Shown piece by piece: positions 24,275 through 32,954 of a DNA stretch of 61,358 bases (position 1 is its first letter; the number at the start of each line of letters is the position of its first letter). The notes under the pieces were generated by a model. That model saw only the letters and a program-made list of their open reading frames with translations, made no database searches and had not been told where the DNA came from. The position numbers and the translations under genes were made by a program. The stretch comes from Nonomuraea spiralis (GTDB lineage: Bacteria > Actinomycetota > Actinomycetes > Streptosporangiales > Streptosporangiaceae): NCBI RefSeq assembly GCF_014648435.1, contig NZ_BMRC01000044.1:1-61358 (forward strand), in the 5' to 3' direction.

Positions 24275-27200
24275 TCAGGCATGCTCCCGCAGCTCTTGCG
24301 CCGCCCGCCGGCCCTCGAAGACGTCCCCCACCTCCTCCAGCGTGCGCACCGCCTCGGTCAGGTGGGCCCTCGCCGCCACGCGGTCCCCGAGCCTGGCGGT
24401 GATCAGGCCGAGCGCCCGCAGCGCGCATCCGAGGTCGCGCCGCGTCCCGCACTCCAGGTGCACGTCCCTGGCCTGCTTGGCGTGGACCAGCGCCTCCTCG
24501 GCCCGTCCCAGGTCGAGCAGCACCATGGCCAGCGTCGTGAGCGCCGCCCCCCACCGGTCCCTGGTGCCGGTGACTTGCTGCAGCTCGACGGTCTCCCCGG
24601 CGTACTCCAGGGCCGCCGCGGGCTCGCCGGCCGTGTACAACGCCTGCGCGATCGACAGCAGCGCGCTGGCCTGGTTGTCGCCCGTCTCCTCCCTGAGCGC
24701 CAGCGAGGACCGCGCCGCCGCTAATGCCTGCTCGTGCTGTCCCAGCGACAGGTACGTGTACGCCAGCGTCTCCTGCACGTCGGCCTCGGCCCGCCGGTTG
24801 CCCAGCCCCTGGACCAGGTCCAGCGCCTCCAGCGCGTACACGAAGGCCACCTGGGGCAGGCCCTGGCGCCGCCGGACCCGGGCCAGCCGGTTGAGCATGC
24901 GCGCCTCGCCGGGCTCGTCGCGGATCACCCTGCTGATGCCGAGCGCCTGGTTCAGGTAGTCGTCGGCGCGCAGGTAGTCCGACAGCCGCCAGTGCACCAC
25001 CCCGATGTCGCCCAGCGTCTCGGCCTTGCCCTGCTCGTGGTGGAGCTCGACCTGCACCGCGAGCGCCTGCTCGTAGCAGGCCAGCGCCTCGTCGTAGCGC
25101 GAGCCGTTGCGCGCGATCCGGCCGAGCGCGCACAGCGCGCGCCCGCACCCGTGCTGGTCGCCGGTGGCCGTGTACCCGGCGAGCGCGCGTTCGGCGTCGC
25201 GCCGGGCGTCCTGCTGGAGCCCGAGCCGGTCGTAGATCTCGGCCAGGCAGAGCAGCGTCTCGGCCTCGGCGTGCTCGTCGCCCAGTTCGTGGCAGATCGA
25301 CAGCGCCTCCAGGCCCTCCGACAGCGCCGTGTCCGGCTCGCCCAGGCTCTGCCGTACGCGGGCCGAGATGATCAGGCTCTGCGCGGTGCCCCTGCGGTCG
25401 CCCAGCTCCTCCCGTACGCGCAGGGCCTGGCCGGCGTACCGGAGGGCCAGGTCGTGGCGTTCCTGCGACAGGTGCAGCAGGGAGAGCGTGTGCAGGCACT
25501 TCGCCACGCCGGCCAGGTCGCCGATCTCCCGGTGCACCTCCAGCGCCTCGCCCGCGCGGCGCAGCGCCTCGTCCCTGTTGCCCGCGATGCCGTGCACCTC
25601 GGCCAGGTCGTTGAGCGCGCGGGCCAGCCCCTCGCGGTCGCCGAGCGAGGTGAAGTCGGCCAGCGCCTCGCCGATGAACCTGGCCGCCAGCGTGGACGGC
25701 CCGATGTCGCGGTGGATCGACCCGAGGTGGCTGCGCATGAGCGCGACGGCCCGGCGGTTGCCCACCTGCATGGCCGAACTCAGCCCGGCCTGCTGGACCT
25801 CCAGGTTGTTCTCGTAGTACCGCAGCCTCCTGAACGGCTCGAACACCGCCTCGGCCAGCCGGCAGGCCAGCCCGTACGCGCCGCTCTCCTCGGCCAGCCG
25901 TACCGCCGAGACCAGCGAGCGCCGTTCGGCCTCGAACCACTCGCGCGGCGTGTCCGGGCCGGTCGCCACCGCCAGGTAGTGGTCGAGCAGCCGCACCCTG
26001 GCCTCGCGCACCCCGGCCTCCGCGTGCCGGCCCAGCTCCCTGGCCAGCCGCTTGACCAGGTCGTGCACCCGGTAACGCGGTCCGGGCAGCGGCTCGACCA
26101 GGTACGCCCGATGCAGCCCCTCCACCGCCGCCACGGCCTCGCCCACCGGCACGCCCAGCGCCGCGGCCAGCACCTCCGGCGCGAAGTCCCGTCCAGGAAG
26201 CAGCCCGACGTGCCGGAAGGCCCGCCGCTGAGCCGGACCCAGCGACTCGTACGCCAGGTCCAGCGCCGACCTGAACGCCTCCTCGGGATCCCCCGCCAGC
26301 GGCCGGTCCGGCCCGCGCAGCTCCGCCACCCGCGACCGCACGCTCAGCGCCGGGTCCTCGGCCAGCTTGGCCGCCGAGATCCGCAGCGCGAACGGATGGT
26401 ACGAGCACACCCGGGCCAGCTCGGCCAGCGCGTCCCGGTCGGCGGCCCGCGGCGAGCCCTCGCCGAGCACCGACACCAGCAGCGCCACCGCGTTGCCCGG
26501 GTCGAGCACCGACAGGTCCATGAGGTCGGCGTGCCCGGTGGCCCGCAGCGGCGCCATCCGCGTCCTGCTGGTCACCAGCACCACGCAGTCCTTGCCGCCC
26601 GGCAACAGCGCCCGCACCTGGGCCGGGTCGGCCGCGTTGTCCAGGATGAGCAGCAGCCTGCGCCCGGCGATCCTGCTGCGGTACAACAACATCAGCTCGG
26701 CCTCGTCGGCGGCCGGCATGTGCTCGCCGACGCCGAGCGAGCGCAGGATCTGCCCGAGCGCCTCGGCCGAGCTCATCGGCGGCTGGGTCGGCGACTGCCC
26801 GCGCAGGTCGATCATGATCTGCCCGGCGGGGAACCGGTCGGCGTGCAGGAGGCCCCAATGCGTCACCAGCGCGGTCTTGCCGACCCCGGGCAGGCCCTGC
26901 ACGACCATGGTGTTCGTCCGCCGCGGCCGGTCCAGCCAGGCGGTGAGCAGGTCGAGGCTCTGCTGCCGTCCGGTGAAGTCGGGGACGTCGGCGGGAAGCT
27001 GGCGCGGCTTCGGCAGCTCGCCCACCGGCAGCGGCCCGGCCTGCGCGGCCGGCCGCGTGAGGAACGGCGTCACCCGCCCGCGCCACGGCTCCGACAACTC
27101 CCCCCACGCCCCGGCGGCCTCGCGCAGCGCGGCCGGGTCGGCGATCCGCAGCCGCCGATACCCCGGCCGCACCAGCCAGCCACGCCTGACCCACTGCGTG

Positions 27201-27721
27201 AGCTGCCGCTGGACGACGTCCGGCGCGCTGCCCACGAGGTCGGCCAGCGTCTCCATGGACAGCGGCGGCGCAGTGGGGGAGGCCAGCCCGTACCGTTCGT
27301 CCAGGTGCAGCAGCCAGACGGCCAGCCGGGCCGCGACCGGCGCGCGGGCCAGCGCCTCGTGCCTGCGGGCGGCCAGGTTCCTGGCGAACAGCTCCTGGAC
27401 CAGCGCGGTCGCCACGGCCGGGCCCGCCGAGGCGTGCTCGCGCAGCCGCCCCAGGTCGATCGGCCAGGCGCGGACCTCGGTCAGCGCGTCCACCTTGACA
27501 CGCTCGCCCGGACTCCAGAAGGCCATCTCGCCGACGAGGTCGCCGGGGCCGCGCAGGTCGTGCACGACCTCCCGGTCGCCGCCGGGGACGTGCTCGCGGG
27601 CGTACCCGTGGTCGATCAGGTGGACGCGGTTGACCGGCCGGACCGGCGAGCAGATCAGCTCGCCGCGGCGGAAGAGGCGAGGGCGCGCGCCCTCGTCCAC
27701 GAGTGACCTGAACAGATCCAC
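24275..27721 (-). CDS. Crp/Fnr-STAND (NB-ARC)-TPR regulator
   Basis: Giant regulator of 1,148 residues. Residues 10-115 form a cyclic-nucleotide-binding-type beta roll (GPGDLVGEMAFWSPGER), 120-195 a Crp-type winged helix (SMETLADLVGSAPDVVQRQL), 245-560 a STAND NTPase with P-loop GLPGVGKTA (276-284), Walker B LLLILDNA (356-363) and the arginine-bearing VLVTSRTRM (381-389), and about 600-1,140 an array of some 12 TPR units. In SARP/AfsR proteins the same NTPase-TPR body follows an OmpR-type winged helix; here Crp/Fnr replaces it. Start is GTG 27721 with only GGTGG upstream. Probably an ATP-gated transcription regulator; ligand and targets unknown. Confidence 0.85.
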   Translation of the reverse strand: MDLFRSLVDEGARPRLFRRGELICSPVRPVNRVHLIDHGYAREHVPGGDREVVHDLRGPGDLVGEMAFWSPGERVKVDALTEVRAWPIDLGRLREHASAGPAVATALVQELFARNLAARRHEALARAPVAARLAVWLLHLDERYGLASPTAPPLSMETLADLVGSAPDVVQRQLTQWVRRGWLVRPGYRRLRIADPAALREAAGAWGELSEPWRGRVTPFLTRPAAQAGPLPVGELPKPRQLPADVPDFTGRQQSLDLLTAWLDRPRRTNTMVVQGLPGVGKTALVTHWGLLHADRFPAGQIMIDLRGQSPTQPPMSSAEALGQILRSLGVGEHMPAADEAELMLLYRSRIAGRRLLLILDNAADPAQVRALLPGGKDCVVLVTSRTRMAPLRATGHADLMDLSVLDPGNAVALLVSVLGEGSPRAADRDALAELARVCSYHPFALRISAAKLAEDPALSVRSRVAELRGPDRPLAGDPEEAFRSALDLAYESLGPAQRRAFRHVGLLPGRDFAPEVLAAALGVPVGEAVAAVEGLHRAYLVEPLPGPRYRVHDLVKRLARELGRHAEAGVREARVRLLDHYLAVATGPDTPREWFEAERRSLVSAVRLAEESGAYGLACRLAEAVFEPFRRLRYYENNLEVQQAGLSSAMQVGNRRAVALMRSHLGSIHRDIGPSTLAARFIGEALADFTSLGDREGLARALNDLAEVHGIAGNRDEALRRAGEALEVHREIGDLAGVAKCLHTLSLLHLSQERHDLALRYAGQALRVREELGDRRGTAQSLIISARVRQSLGEPDTALSEGLEALSICHELGDEHAEAETLLCLAEIYDRLGLQQDARRDAERALAGYTATGDQHGCGRALCALGRIARNGSRYDEALACYEQALAVQVELHHEQGKAETLGDIGVVHWRLSDYLRADDYLNQALGISRVIRDEPGEARMLNRLARVRRRQGLPQVAFVYALEALDLVQGLGNRRAEADVQETLAYTYLSLGQHEQALAAARSSLALREETGDNQASALLSIAQALYTAGEPAAALEYAGETVELQQVTGTRDRWGAALTTLAMVLLDLGRAEEALVHAKQARDVHLECGTRRDLGCALRALGLITARLGDRVAARAHLTEAVRTLEEVGDVFEGRRAAQELREHA

Positions 27722-27821
27722 GCCGACACCACCAATCTGGGGACGGCGGTGTCCTCGACATGACAGGTTGGAAACAGCCCCAACGACAAAGTGTCACATC
27801 GGGCGAACGCGGGTCAACGGA

Positions 27822-28514
27822 TCACACGTGCGCGGGGTCGCTCCTGTCGGGCACGAAGCGGTAGCCGACATTGCGTACGGTGCCGATCAGCGACTCGTTC
27901 TCGGTGCCGAGCTTGGCCCGCAGCCGCCGGACGTGCACGTCGACCGTCCTGGTGCCGCCGAAGTAGTCGTAGCCCCAGACCTCCTGGAGGAGCTGGGCGC
28001 GGGTGAAGACCCGGCCCGGATGCTGGGCGAGGTACTTCAGCAGCTCGAACTCCTTGAACGTCAGGTCGAGCACGCGCCCGCGCAGCCGCGCGGTGTAGGT
28101 GGCCTCGTCGATCGACAGGTCGCCGCTGCGGATCTCGTCGGGGACGTCCTCGGCGGCGGACTGCGACATGCGCCCGGTGGCCATGCGCAGCCGCGCCTCG
28201 ACCTCGGCCGGACCGGCGGTTTCGAGCAGCACGTCGTCGACGCCCCACTCGGCGGTCATGGCGGCCAGGCCGCCCTCGGTGACCACCACCAGCAGCGGGC
28301 AGTCGACGCCCGTGGTGCGGATCAACCGGCACAGGCTCTTGGCCTGGACTAGCTCCCTGCGCGCGTCGACGATGACGGCGTCCGCGGGCGGCGTGTCGAT
28401 GAGCGCCGACGCCTCGGCGGGCGAGACCCGGACGGAGTGGAGCAGCAACCCGAGCGCCGGCAGCACCTCGGAGGAAGGCTCGAGGGCGTTGGTCAGCAGC
28501 AGCAGGTTGCTCAT
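27822..28514 (-). CDS. glnR: GlnR-type orphan response regulator
   Basis: OmpR-family regulator of 230 residues closely matching actinobacterial GlnR, the master regulator of nitrogen assimilation. The receiver begins SNLLLLTNALEPSSEVLPAL, with the D50 of GlnR (AVIVD) but without the usual acidic pocket, in line with control by means other than a cognate kinase; no kinase gene is adjacent. The winged helix (about 130-225) shows the LTFKEFELLKYLAQHPGRV and VDVHVRRLRAKL patterns. GAGGAGG five bases before ATG 28514 sets the start. Divergent from the MoaD/ThiS gene. Confidence 0.9.
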   Translation of the reverse strand: MSNLLLLTNALEPSSEVLPALGLLLHSVRVSPAEASALIDTPPADAVIVDARRELVQAKSLCRLIRTTGVDCPLLVVVTEGGLAAMTAEWGVDDVLLETAGPAEVEARLRMATGRMSQSAAEDVPDEIRSGDLSIDEATYTARLRGRVLDLTFKEFELLKYLAQHPGRVFTRAQLLQEVWGYDYFGGTRTVDVHVRRLRAKLGTENESLIGTVRNVGYRFVPDRSDPAHV

Positions 28515-28690
28515 TACGGCCTCCTCGAACACGCAAGGACCCGGGGGCGATGTCGCCCAGGTCCTGTAAGCGAGGATATCCCACGACTAAGTCGCGTCCA
28601 TTGCGCGTCCACCTGGTGAACAGCGACTCCCGTGGAACAAGCGCGTTAAGGACGCCGCACAATAGAGCGAACGCGATTGTGAGGCAACGC

Positions 28691-28942
28691 ATGGCCACAG
28701 GAAAAATACGTTATTGGGCGGCGGCCAAGGAGGCCGCCGGAGTGGCGGAAGAGTCGTTCGAGGCGGCCACTCTTGACGAATTGATGACCAAAATCACAGA
28801 AAACCGCGCCGAGCTCGCCAGAGTGGTCGGCCGCTCGTCGTTCCTGGTCGACGGCGCGCCCGTGGGCCTGCGCGCCCACGACTCGGTCGTGCTCGGCGAG
28901 GGCGTGACGGTCGAGGTGCTGCCGCCCTTCGCCGGCGGGTGA
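28691..28942 (+). CDS. MoaD/ThiS-family sulfur carrier protein
   Basis: Ubiquitin-like sulfur carrier of 83 residues ending in the diagnostic Gly-Gly that is adenylated and thiocarboxylated by an E1-like enzyme. The beta-grasp pattern starts KIRYWAAAKEAAG and ends VEVLPPFAGG. GAGG is six bases before ATG 28691. No E1-like gene is nearby; sulfur-handling genes lie 2.3 kb downstream. Could serve molybdopterin or another sulfur-transfer pathway. Confidence 0.88.
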   Translation: MATGKIRYWAAAKEAAGVAEESFEAATLDELMTKITENRAELARVVGRSSFLVDGAPVGLRAHDSVVLGEGVTVEVLPPFAGG

Positions 28943-29015
28943 TCGCCGGCCCTGGCGGGGAATGAGACCTGCCAGTCGATAGGCTCGTCAACCCCCGCCA
29001 CCGACAGGGAGCCAC

Positions 29016-29681
29016 ATGCGAAAGCTGATCGTCTTTCTGATCGTGCTGGGTGTCCTCCTCGTCGCTCTCGACCGCGTCGCAGTGGCCGGCGTGGAACGCG
29101 ATCTCGCCAATCGCATCGCGGCCGCCTCCGACCTCAGCGGCACCCCCACGGTCGAGATCGAGGGCATCCCGTTTCTCACTCAGGCAGTCTCCGGGCACTA
29201 TCCAGAGGTACGGTTCAATCTCGGCACGCTCACCTACGGGGGCGTGCCGGTCAAGAACCTTCGCGGCGCCGCCTACGACGTGACCGCCCCGCTGACCGAC
29301 GTGCTGCAGAACCGCGCCGACGTCCGGGCCGGGCGCGTCACCGTGAGCGGCACGCTCACCCGGGCCACGATCGACAAGTACGCGCCCCGGGGCGTCAAGA
29401 TCAGCGGCAACGGGCGGCGGCTCGTGGCGTCGGGAGAGGTGACGGTGGGGGTGCGCAAGGTGCAGTTCAACGCGGAGATGCGGGTCGTCGTCACCGACGG
29501 CGCCATCAGGCTCCAGGCGGAGAAGATCGAGGGTGTGCCCGACCAGCTCGCCGGGTTCGTCGGCTACACGATCCCGTTCAAGGGCGGGCTGCCCTTCGAC
29601 GTGAAGATCACCGGGGTCGAGAACGTGGCCGACGGATTGGAGTTCTCGGCCGAAGCGTCTGACGTGCCGATCCGTGGATGA
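29016..29681 (+). CDS. LmeA-family (DUF2993) phospholipid-binding protein
   Basis: Exported or membrane-anchored protein of 221 residues: an N-terminal signal/anchor (5-25) and a tubular-lipid-binding-type beta domain of family DUF2993. The mycobacterial member LmeA binds phosphatidylinositol lipids and affects lipomannan elongation. Motifs include VEIEGIPFLTQAVSGHYPEV and GLPFDVKITGV. The next gene (sigma factor) may start eight bases before its stop. A role in envelope lipids is inferred from the family. Confidence 0.85.
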   Translation: MRKLIVFLIVLGVLLVALDRVAVAGVERDLANRIAAASDLSGTPTVEIEGIPFLTQAVSGHYPEVRFNLGTLTYGGVPVKNLRGAAYDVTAPLTDVLQNRADVRAGRVTVSGTLTRATIDKYAPRGVKISGNGRRLVASGEVTVGVRKVQFNAEMRVVVTDGAIRLQAEKIEGVPDQLAGFVGYTIPFKGGLPFDVKITGVENVADGLEFSAEASDVPIRG

Positions 29682-30231
29682 GCCTGAACCGCTGCGGCCT
29701 CCCGTACGTGATGAGGACGTGAGCGCAGCAGGCACCGCGGACGAGGAGCTCGTACGCACCCTCTTCGACGAGCACGCCGGGCCACTCTACGGGTACGTGC
29801 TGCGACTCACCGGTGATTCCGGACGTGCGGAGGACGTGGTGCAGGAGACGTTGCTGCGGGCCTGGCGGCACCCCGACGCGCTCTCCGGCCGTCCCATCCG
29901 GGCGTGGTTGTTCACGGTGGCGCGTAACCTCGTGGTCGACCAGCACCGGGCCAAGAAAGCCCGGCCGCAGGAGACCGGCGACGAGGCGCTCGCGGTCCTG
30001 CCGGCCGACGACGAGCTGGAGCGGGCGGTCGAGTCGTGGGCCGTGGCCGAGGCGCTGGCCGCGCTGCGGCCCGAGCACCGCGAGGTGCTGCTGGAGGTCT
30101 ACTACCGGGGGCGATCGGTGAAGGAGGCGTCGGCGACGCTGGGCATTCCGCCGGGCACGGTCAAGTCGCGCACCTACTACGCGTTGCGCGCGCTCAAGCT
30201 GGCCCTCGAAGAACGGGGGCTGGCGCCGTGA
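29674..30231 (+). CDS. ECF-type RNA polymerase sigma factor (copy B)
   Basis: Sigma factor of up to 185 residues, paralogous to the one at 19254: AEDVVQETLLRAWRH in region 2, LRPEHREVLLEVYYRG and GTVKSRTYYALRALKLALEERG-like region 4. The GTG at 29674 overlaps the LmeA-type gene by eight bases; a GTG at 29719 is a credible alternative because the first 15 residues are not conserved. It overlaps its anti-sigma gene, giving coupled translation. Likely an envelope- or redox-stress sigma factor. Confidence 0.9.
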   Translation: MDEPEPLRPPVRDEDVSAAGTADEELVRTLFDEHAGPLYGYVLRLTGDSGRAEDVVQETLLRAWRHPDALSGRPIRAWLFTVARNLVVDQHRAKKARPQETGDEALAVLPADDELERAVESWAVAEALAALRPEHREVLLEVYYRGRSVKEASATLGIPPGTVKSRTYYALRALKLALEERGLAP

Positions 30232-31043
30232 TGACCTGCGAAGAAGTGCGTTTGGCCATGGGCGCGCACGCCTTGGGGGCGCTGGAGCCCGACGAGGCGC
30301 TGGAGGTCGACAACCATCTGGCCACCTGCGAGACCTGCGGCGCCGAACTGCTCGAACTCGAAGGCGTCGCCGCGTTCCTCGGCAAGGTGTCAGAACGGGA
30401 CGTCGAGCTGGTCGCCAGCCCGCCGCGCCAGGTGCTCGACCGGCTGCTGAACGCCCGGGTCAAGCGGTACCGGCGCGGCCGGCTCATGCTGGCCGTGGCC
30501 GCCTCGGTGGCCGTGGTCGCCCTCGGCGGCACGGTCTGGACCGCCACCCGGCAGGACACCGCCCAGCAGAGCGTCGCCGCACCCGCGGCCGCCCCCCAGT
30601 CCTCGGCGGCCGAGAAGTCGCTGACGACCGAGCCCTTCGTGGCCAGCGACGCCGCGCCCGAAACCCGGATGGGGAAGGCCGACCCGACGCCGAGCGCGAC
30701 GCCCACGACGGCGAAACGGACCGGCGACGGCCGCGCCTTCAAGGGCGAGAACTCGGCCAAGGACTACTACGCCACGGTCTACGCCCTGCCCGGCGGCGCG
30801 AGCACCGAACTGCTGGTGACCGTACGGAACGTGCCGGTCGGCACCGACTGCAGCCTGGCCGTCTACGACGACGGCGGGCGGCGCGAGGTCGTCGGGAGCT
30901 GGACCGTCAGCCGCGAGACCTACCGCAAGGAGACCGTCTTCCAGATGGAGACGCCGGTGCTCATGCGGCACATCGACCGGTTCGAGGTCGTCGACCGGGC
31001 CGGACGGGTGCTGGTCAACGTCGACGGCCCGGCGCGGAAGTAA
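30231..31043 (+). CDS. membrane anti-sigma factor with zinc motif (copy B)
   Basis: Anti-sigma factor of 270 residues: HLATCETC (HxxxCxxC, about 26-33) in the ZAS domain, one membrane span (about 84-104), an Ala/Ser/Thr/Pro-rich linker (about 108-165) and an extracytoplasmic beta domain. The ATG at 30231 shares its A with the sigma stop; a GTG one codon earlier (30228) is possible. Same overall plan as the anti-sigma at 19775, with a longer linker. It should sequester sigma copy B. Confidence 0.88.
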   Translation: MTCEEVRLAMGAHALGALEPDEALEVDNHLATCETCGAELLELEGVAAFLGKVSERDVELVASPPRQVLDRLLNARVKRYRRGRLMLAVAASVAVVALGGTVWTATRQDTAQQSVAAPAAAPQSSAAEKSLTTEPFVASDAAPETRMGKADPTPSATPTTAKRTGDGRAFKGENSAKDYYATVYALPGGASTELLVTVRNVPVGTDCSLAVYDDGGRREVVGSWTVSRETYRKETVFQMETPVLMRHIDRFEVVDRAGRVLVNVDGPARK

Positions 31044-31071
31044 TCGCGGACGCCCGTGGTTGGCACCTGAG

Positions 31072-31530
31072 GTGACGGGTCTGTGGATCGCGCTGGCGAC
31101 GCTGGCGCTCGGAACGGTGATCGGGGTGGTACGTCTGCGCCGCGACGGACGGGTGCGTACGGCGGCCGGCGACCGGCTGACCGCGGACATGCTGGGCGCC
31201 GCCATGGGCGAGCGGGCGACGCTGGTGCAGTTCTCGACGGCGTTCTGCCAGCCCTGCCGGGCGACCAGGCGGGTGCTGGCCGACGTGAGCGCGCTCGTGC
31301 CCGGGGTGACGCACGTCGAGATCGACGCCGAGTCCCGGCTCGACCTGGTGCGCCGGCTCGACATCATGCGCACGCCCACCGTAATTGTGCTGGATCCGTC
31401 AGGGAACGTCGTCAAAAAGGCGTCTGGCCAGCCACGGAAGGCCGACGTACTGGCCGCGCTGGCGGCCGCGATTCCCTCCGGGGAGTCACAGTCGTCTCAC
31501 GAACTGTCTCAGAACTCGGACGAGATGTGA
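31072..31530 (+). CDS. membrane-anchored thioredoxin-like protein (ThiX type)
   Basis: Protein of 152 residues with an N-terminal anchor (1-22) and a thioredoxin fold (about 35-140). The redox motif is CQPC in FCQPCRATRR and the cis-Pro loop reads MRTPTVIVLD. Its place directly before a sulfurtransferase/DUF1416 pair matches mycobacterial thiX-cysA2-sseC2 (Rv0816c-Rv0814c). GTG 31072 is used because it begins the conserved TGLWIA anchor; TTG 31060 is an alternative. Probably supplies reductant for sulfur transfer. Confidence 0.8.
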   Translation: MTGLWIALATLALGTVIGVVRLRRDGRVRTAAGDRLTADMLGAAMGERATLVQFSTAFCQPCRATRRVLADVSALVPGVTHVEIDAESRLDLVRRLDIMRTPTVIVLDPSGNVVKKASGQPRKADVLAALAAAIPSGESQSSHELSQNSDEM

Positions 31531-31562
31531 CAGATGGCGAGACGACGAGTAGTGTCGAGGCC

Positions 31563-31646
31563 ATGAACCCGTCGACAGAGCTGCTCACGAAGCGGCGCGC
31601 AGTTGATTTCTGCCGCGTCGCCACCGCGCTCTGTCGCGCTGCCTGA
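31563..31646 (+). CDS. cysteine-containing leader peptide
   Basis: A 27-codon ORF, MNPSTELLTKRRAVDFCRVA followed by TALCRAA, upstream of the DUF4395-sulfurtransferase-DUF1416 genes. The RRxVDxCR...CR pattern is that of actinobacterial leader peptides in front of sulfur-assimilation genes; cysteine-responsive attenuation by such small ORFs has been shown in mycobacteria. Two Cys codons (TGC, TGT) lie in the second half, close to a hairpin at 31658-31674. When Cys-tRNA is scarce, ribosome stalling here would be expected to raise downstream expression. Confidence 0.75.
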   Translation: MNPSTELLTKRRAVDFCRVATALCRAA

Positions 31647-31657
31647 GGACGGTCACC

Positions 31658-31674
31658 GCGGACATCTGGTCCGC
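31658..31674 (+). promoter_or_regulatory. hairpin between leader peptide and structural genes
   Basis: GCGGAC (31658-31663) and GTCCGC (31669-31674) form a 6-bp stem with a 5-base loop, 12 bases after the leader-peptide stop and 17 bases before the ribosome binding site of the DUF4395 gene. Candidate attenuator element. Confidence 0.45.
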
Positions 31675-31704
31675 CCCAGTCGCCCCCTTCAGGAGCATCC
31701 TGTG

Positions 31705-32118
31705 ATGCGTGCTGATCCCAGAGCTCTGCGCTTCGGCGCGGCCATCACCACCCTGGTCCTCGCTCTCGTCCTCGTGACGGGCAGCGCGTGGCTGCTTGCC
31801 GCCCAGGCGGTGGTCTTCGCACTCGGAGTCGCGCGGCTCTCGCCGTACACGATGCTCTTCAAGGCGCTCGTCAGGAGTGCCCCGAAGGAGACAGAAGACG
31901 CCCGCCCGCCGCGGTTCGCGCAGGGGGTAGGGCTGGTCTTCGCGGTCGTGGGGCTGGCCGGGTTCGTCGCCGGGATCACGCCCCTGGCCCTCGGGGCCAC
32001 GGCCGCGGCTCTCCTCGCCGCCTTCCTCAACGCAGCCTTCGGATTCTGCCTCGGCTGCGAAACGTACCTGCTCTTCCGCCGTCTACTGCCCGCCGCCAAC
32101 ATGGAGGTTTCCCAATGA
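31705..32118 (+). CDS. DUF4395 membrane protein
   Basis: Membrane protein of 137 residues with four spans arranged in two pairs; a C-terminal FGFCLGCETYLLFRRL carries a CLGC motif next to the membrane. DUF4395 proteins regularly accompany thiosulfate sulfurtransferases in actinobacteria, and the cysteine pair suggests sulfur or thiol handling at the membrane, though this is inference. AGGAG nine bases before ATG 31705 (six before GTG 31702). Its stop overlaps the next start by ATGA. Confidence 0.85.
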   Translation: MRADPRALRFGAAITTLVLALVLVTGSAWLLAAQAVVFALGVARLSPYTMLFKALVRSAPKETEDARPPRFAQGVGLVFAVVGLAGFVAGITPLALGATAAALLAAFLNAAFGFCLGCETYLLFRRLLPAANMEVSQ

Positions 32119-32954
32119 GCCGCTCCGCCGCACTGGTGGACGCCGACTGGGTCGAGGCCAACCTCGACAACCCTGGCGTCGTACTCGTCGAGGTCGACGA
32201 GGACGTCAGCGCCTATGACAAGGGCCACATCCGTGGCGCCGTGAAGGTCGACTGGCGGCAGGACCTGCAGGACCCGGTCCGCCGCGACTTCGTGGACAAG
32301 ACCGGTTTCGAGGCCCTGCTGTCGGACCGCGGCATTTCCAACGATGACACCGTCGTGCTCTACGGCGGCAACAACAACTGGTTCGCGTCCTACGCCTACT
32401 GGTACTTCAAGCTCTACGGCCACCAGGACGTCAAGCTGCTCGACGGCGGGCGCAAGAAGTGGGAGCTCGACTCCCGCGAGCTGGTCCGCGACGTGCCCGA
32501 GCGCGCCAAGACCCAGTACACCGCCCAGGAGCAGGACTCCGCGATCCGCGCCTTCCGCGACGACGTGGTCTCCGCGATCGGCAAGCTCAACCTGGTCGAC
32601 GTGCGCTCGCCCGACGAGTTCACCGGCAAGCTGCTGGCCCCGGCCCACCTCCCGCAGGAGCAGGCGCAGCGCGGCGGCCACGTGCCCACCGCCCGCAACA
32701 TCCCGTGGTCCAAGGCCGCGAACGACGACGGCACCTTCAAGTCCGACGACGACCTGCGCGCGCTCTACGGCGACGCCGGCGTCGACTTCGGCAAGGACAC
32801 CATCGCCTACTGCCGCATCGGCGAGCGCTCGGCGCACACGTGGTTCGTGCTGCACGAGCTCCTCGACCAGGGCAACGTGAAGAACTACGACGGTTCGTGG
32901 ACCGAGTACGGCTCGCTCGTGGGCGTGCCGATCGAGCTGGGAGAGGCCCGCTGA
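32115..32954 (+). CDS. thiosulfate sulfurtransferase (tandem rhodanese)
   Basis: Sulfurtransferase of 279 residues with two rhodanese domains: an inactive N-terminal one (about 1-125) and a catalytic C-terminal one (about 145-279) with active-site Cys233 in YCRIGERS, the thiosulfate-type loop. It closely follows mycobacterial CysA2 in motif and in context: thioredoxin upstream, DUF1416 downstream. Moves sulfane sulfur from thiosulfate to a thiol acceptor in the cytoplasm. Overlaps both neighbours, indicating one translational unit. Confidence 0.94.
   Translation: MSRSAALVDADWVEANLDNPGVVLVEVDEDVSAYDKGHIRGAVKVDWRQDLQDPVRRDFVDKTGFEALLSDRGISNDDTVVLYGGNNNWFASYAYWYFKLYGHQDVKLLDGGRKKWELDSRELVRDVPERAKTQYTAQEQDSAIRAFRDDVVSAIGKLNLVDVRSPDEFTGKLLAPAHLPQEQAQRGGHVPTARNIPWSKAANDDGTFKSDDDLRALYGDAGVDFGKDTIAYCRIGERSAHTWFVLHELLDQGNVKNYDGSWTEYGSLVGVPIELGEAR

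Noticed and set aside
24734..27706. Plus-strand open frame of about 990 codons opposite the Crp-STAND gene
   Set aside because: Biased, motif-free translation; the minus frame has Crp, P-loop and TPR features.
27780..27800. TGTGA half-site before the Crp-STAND gene as a Crp operator
   Set aside because: The matching TCACA half at six-base spacing is absent, so it is not a credible Crp site.
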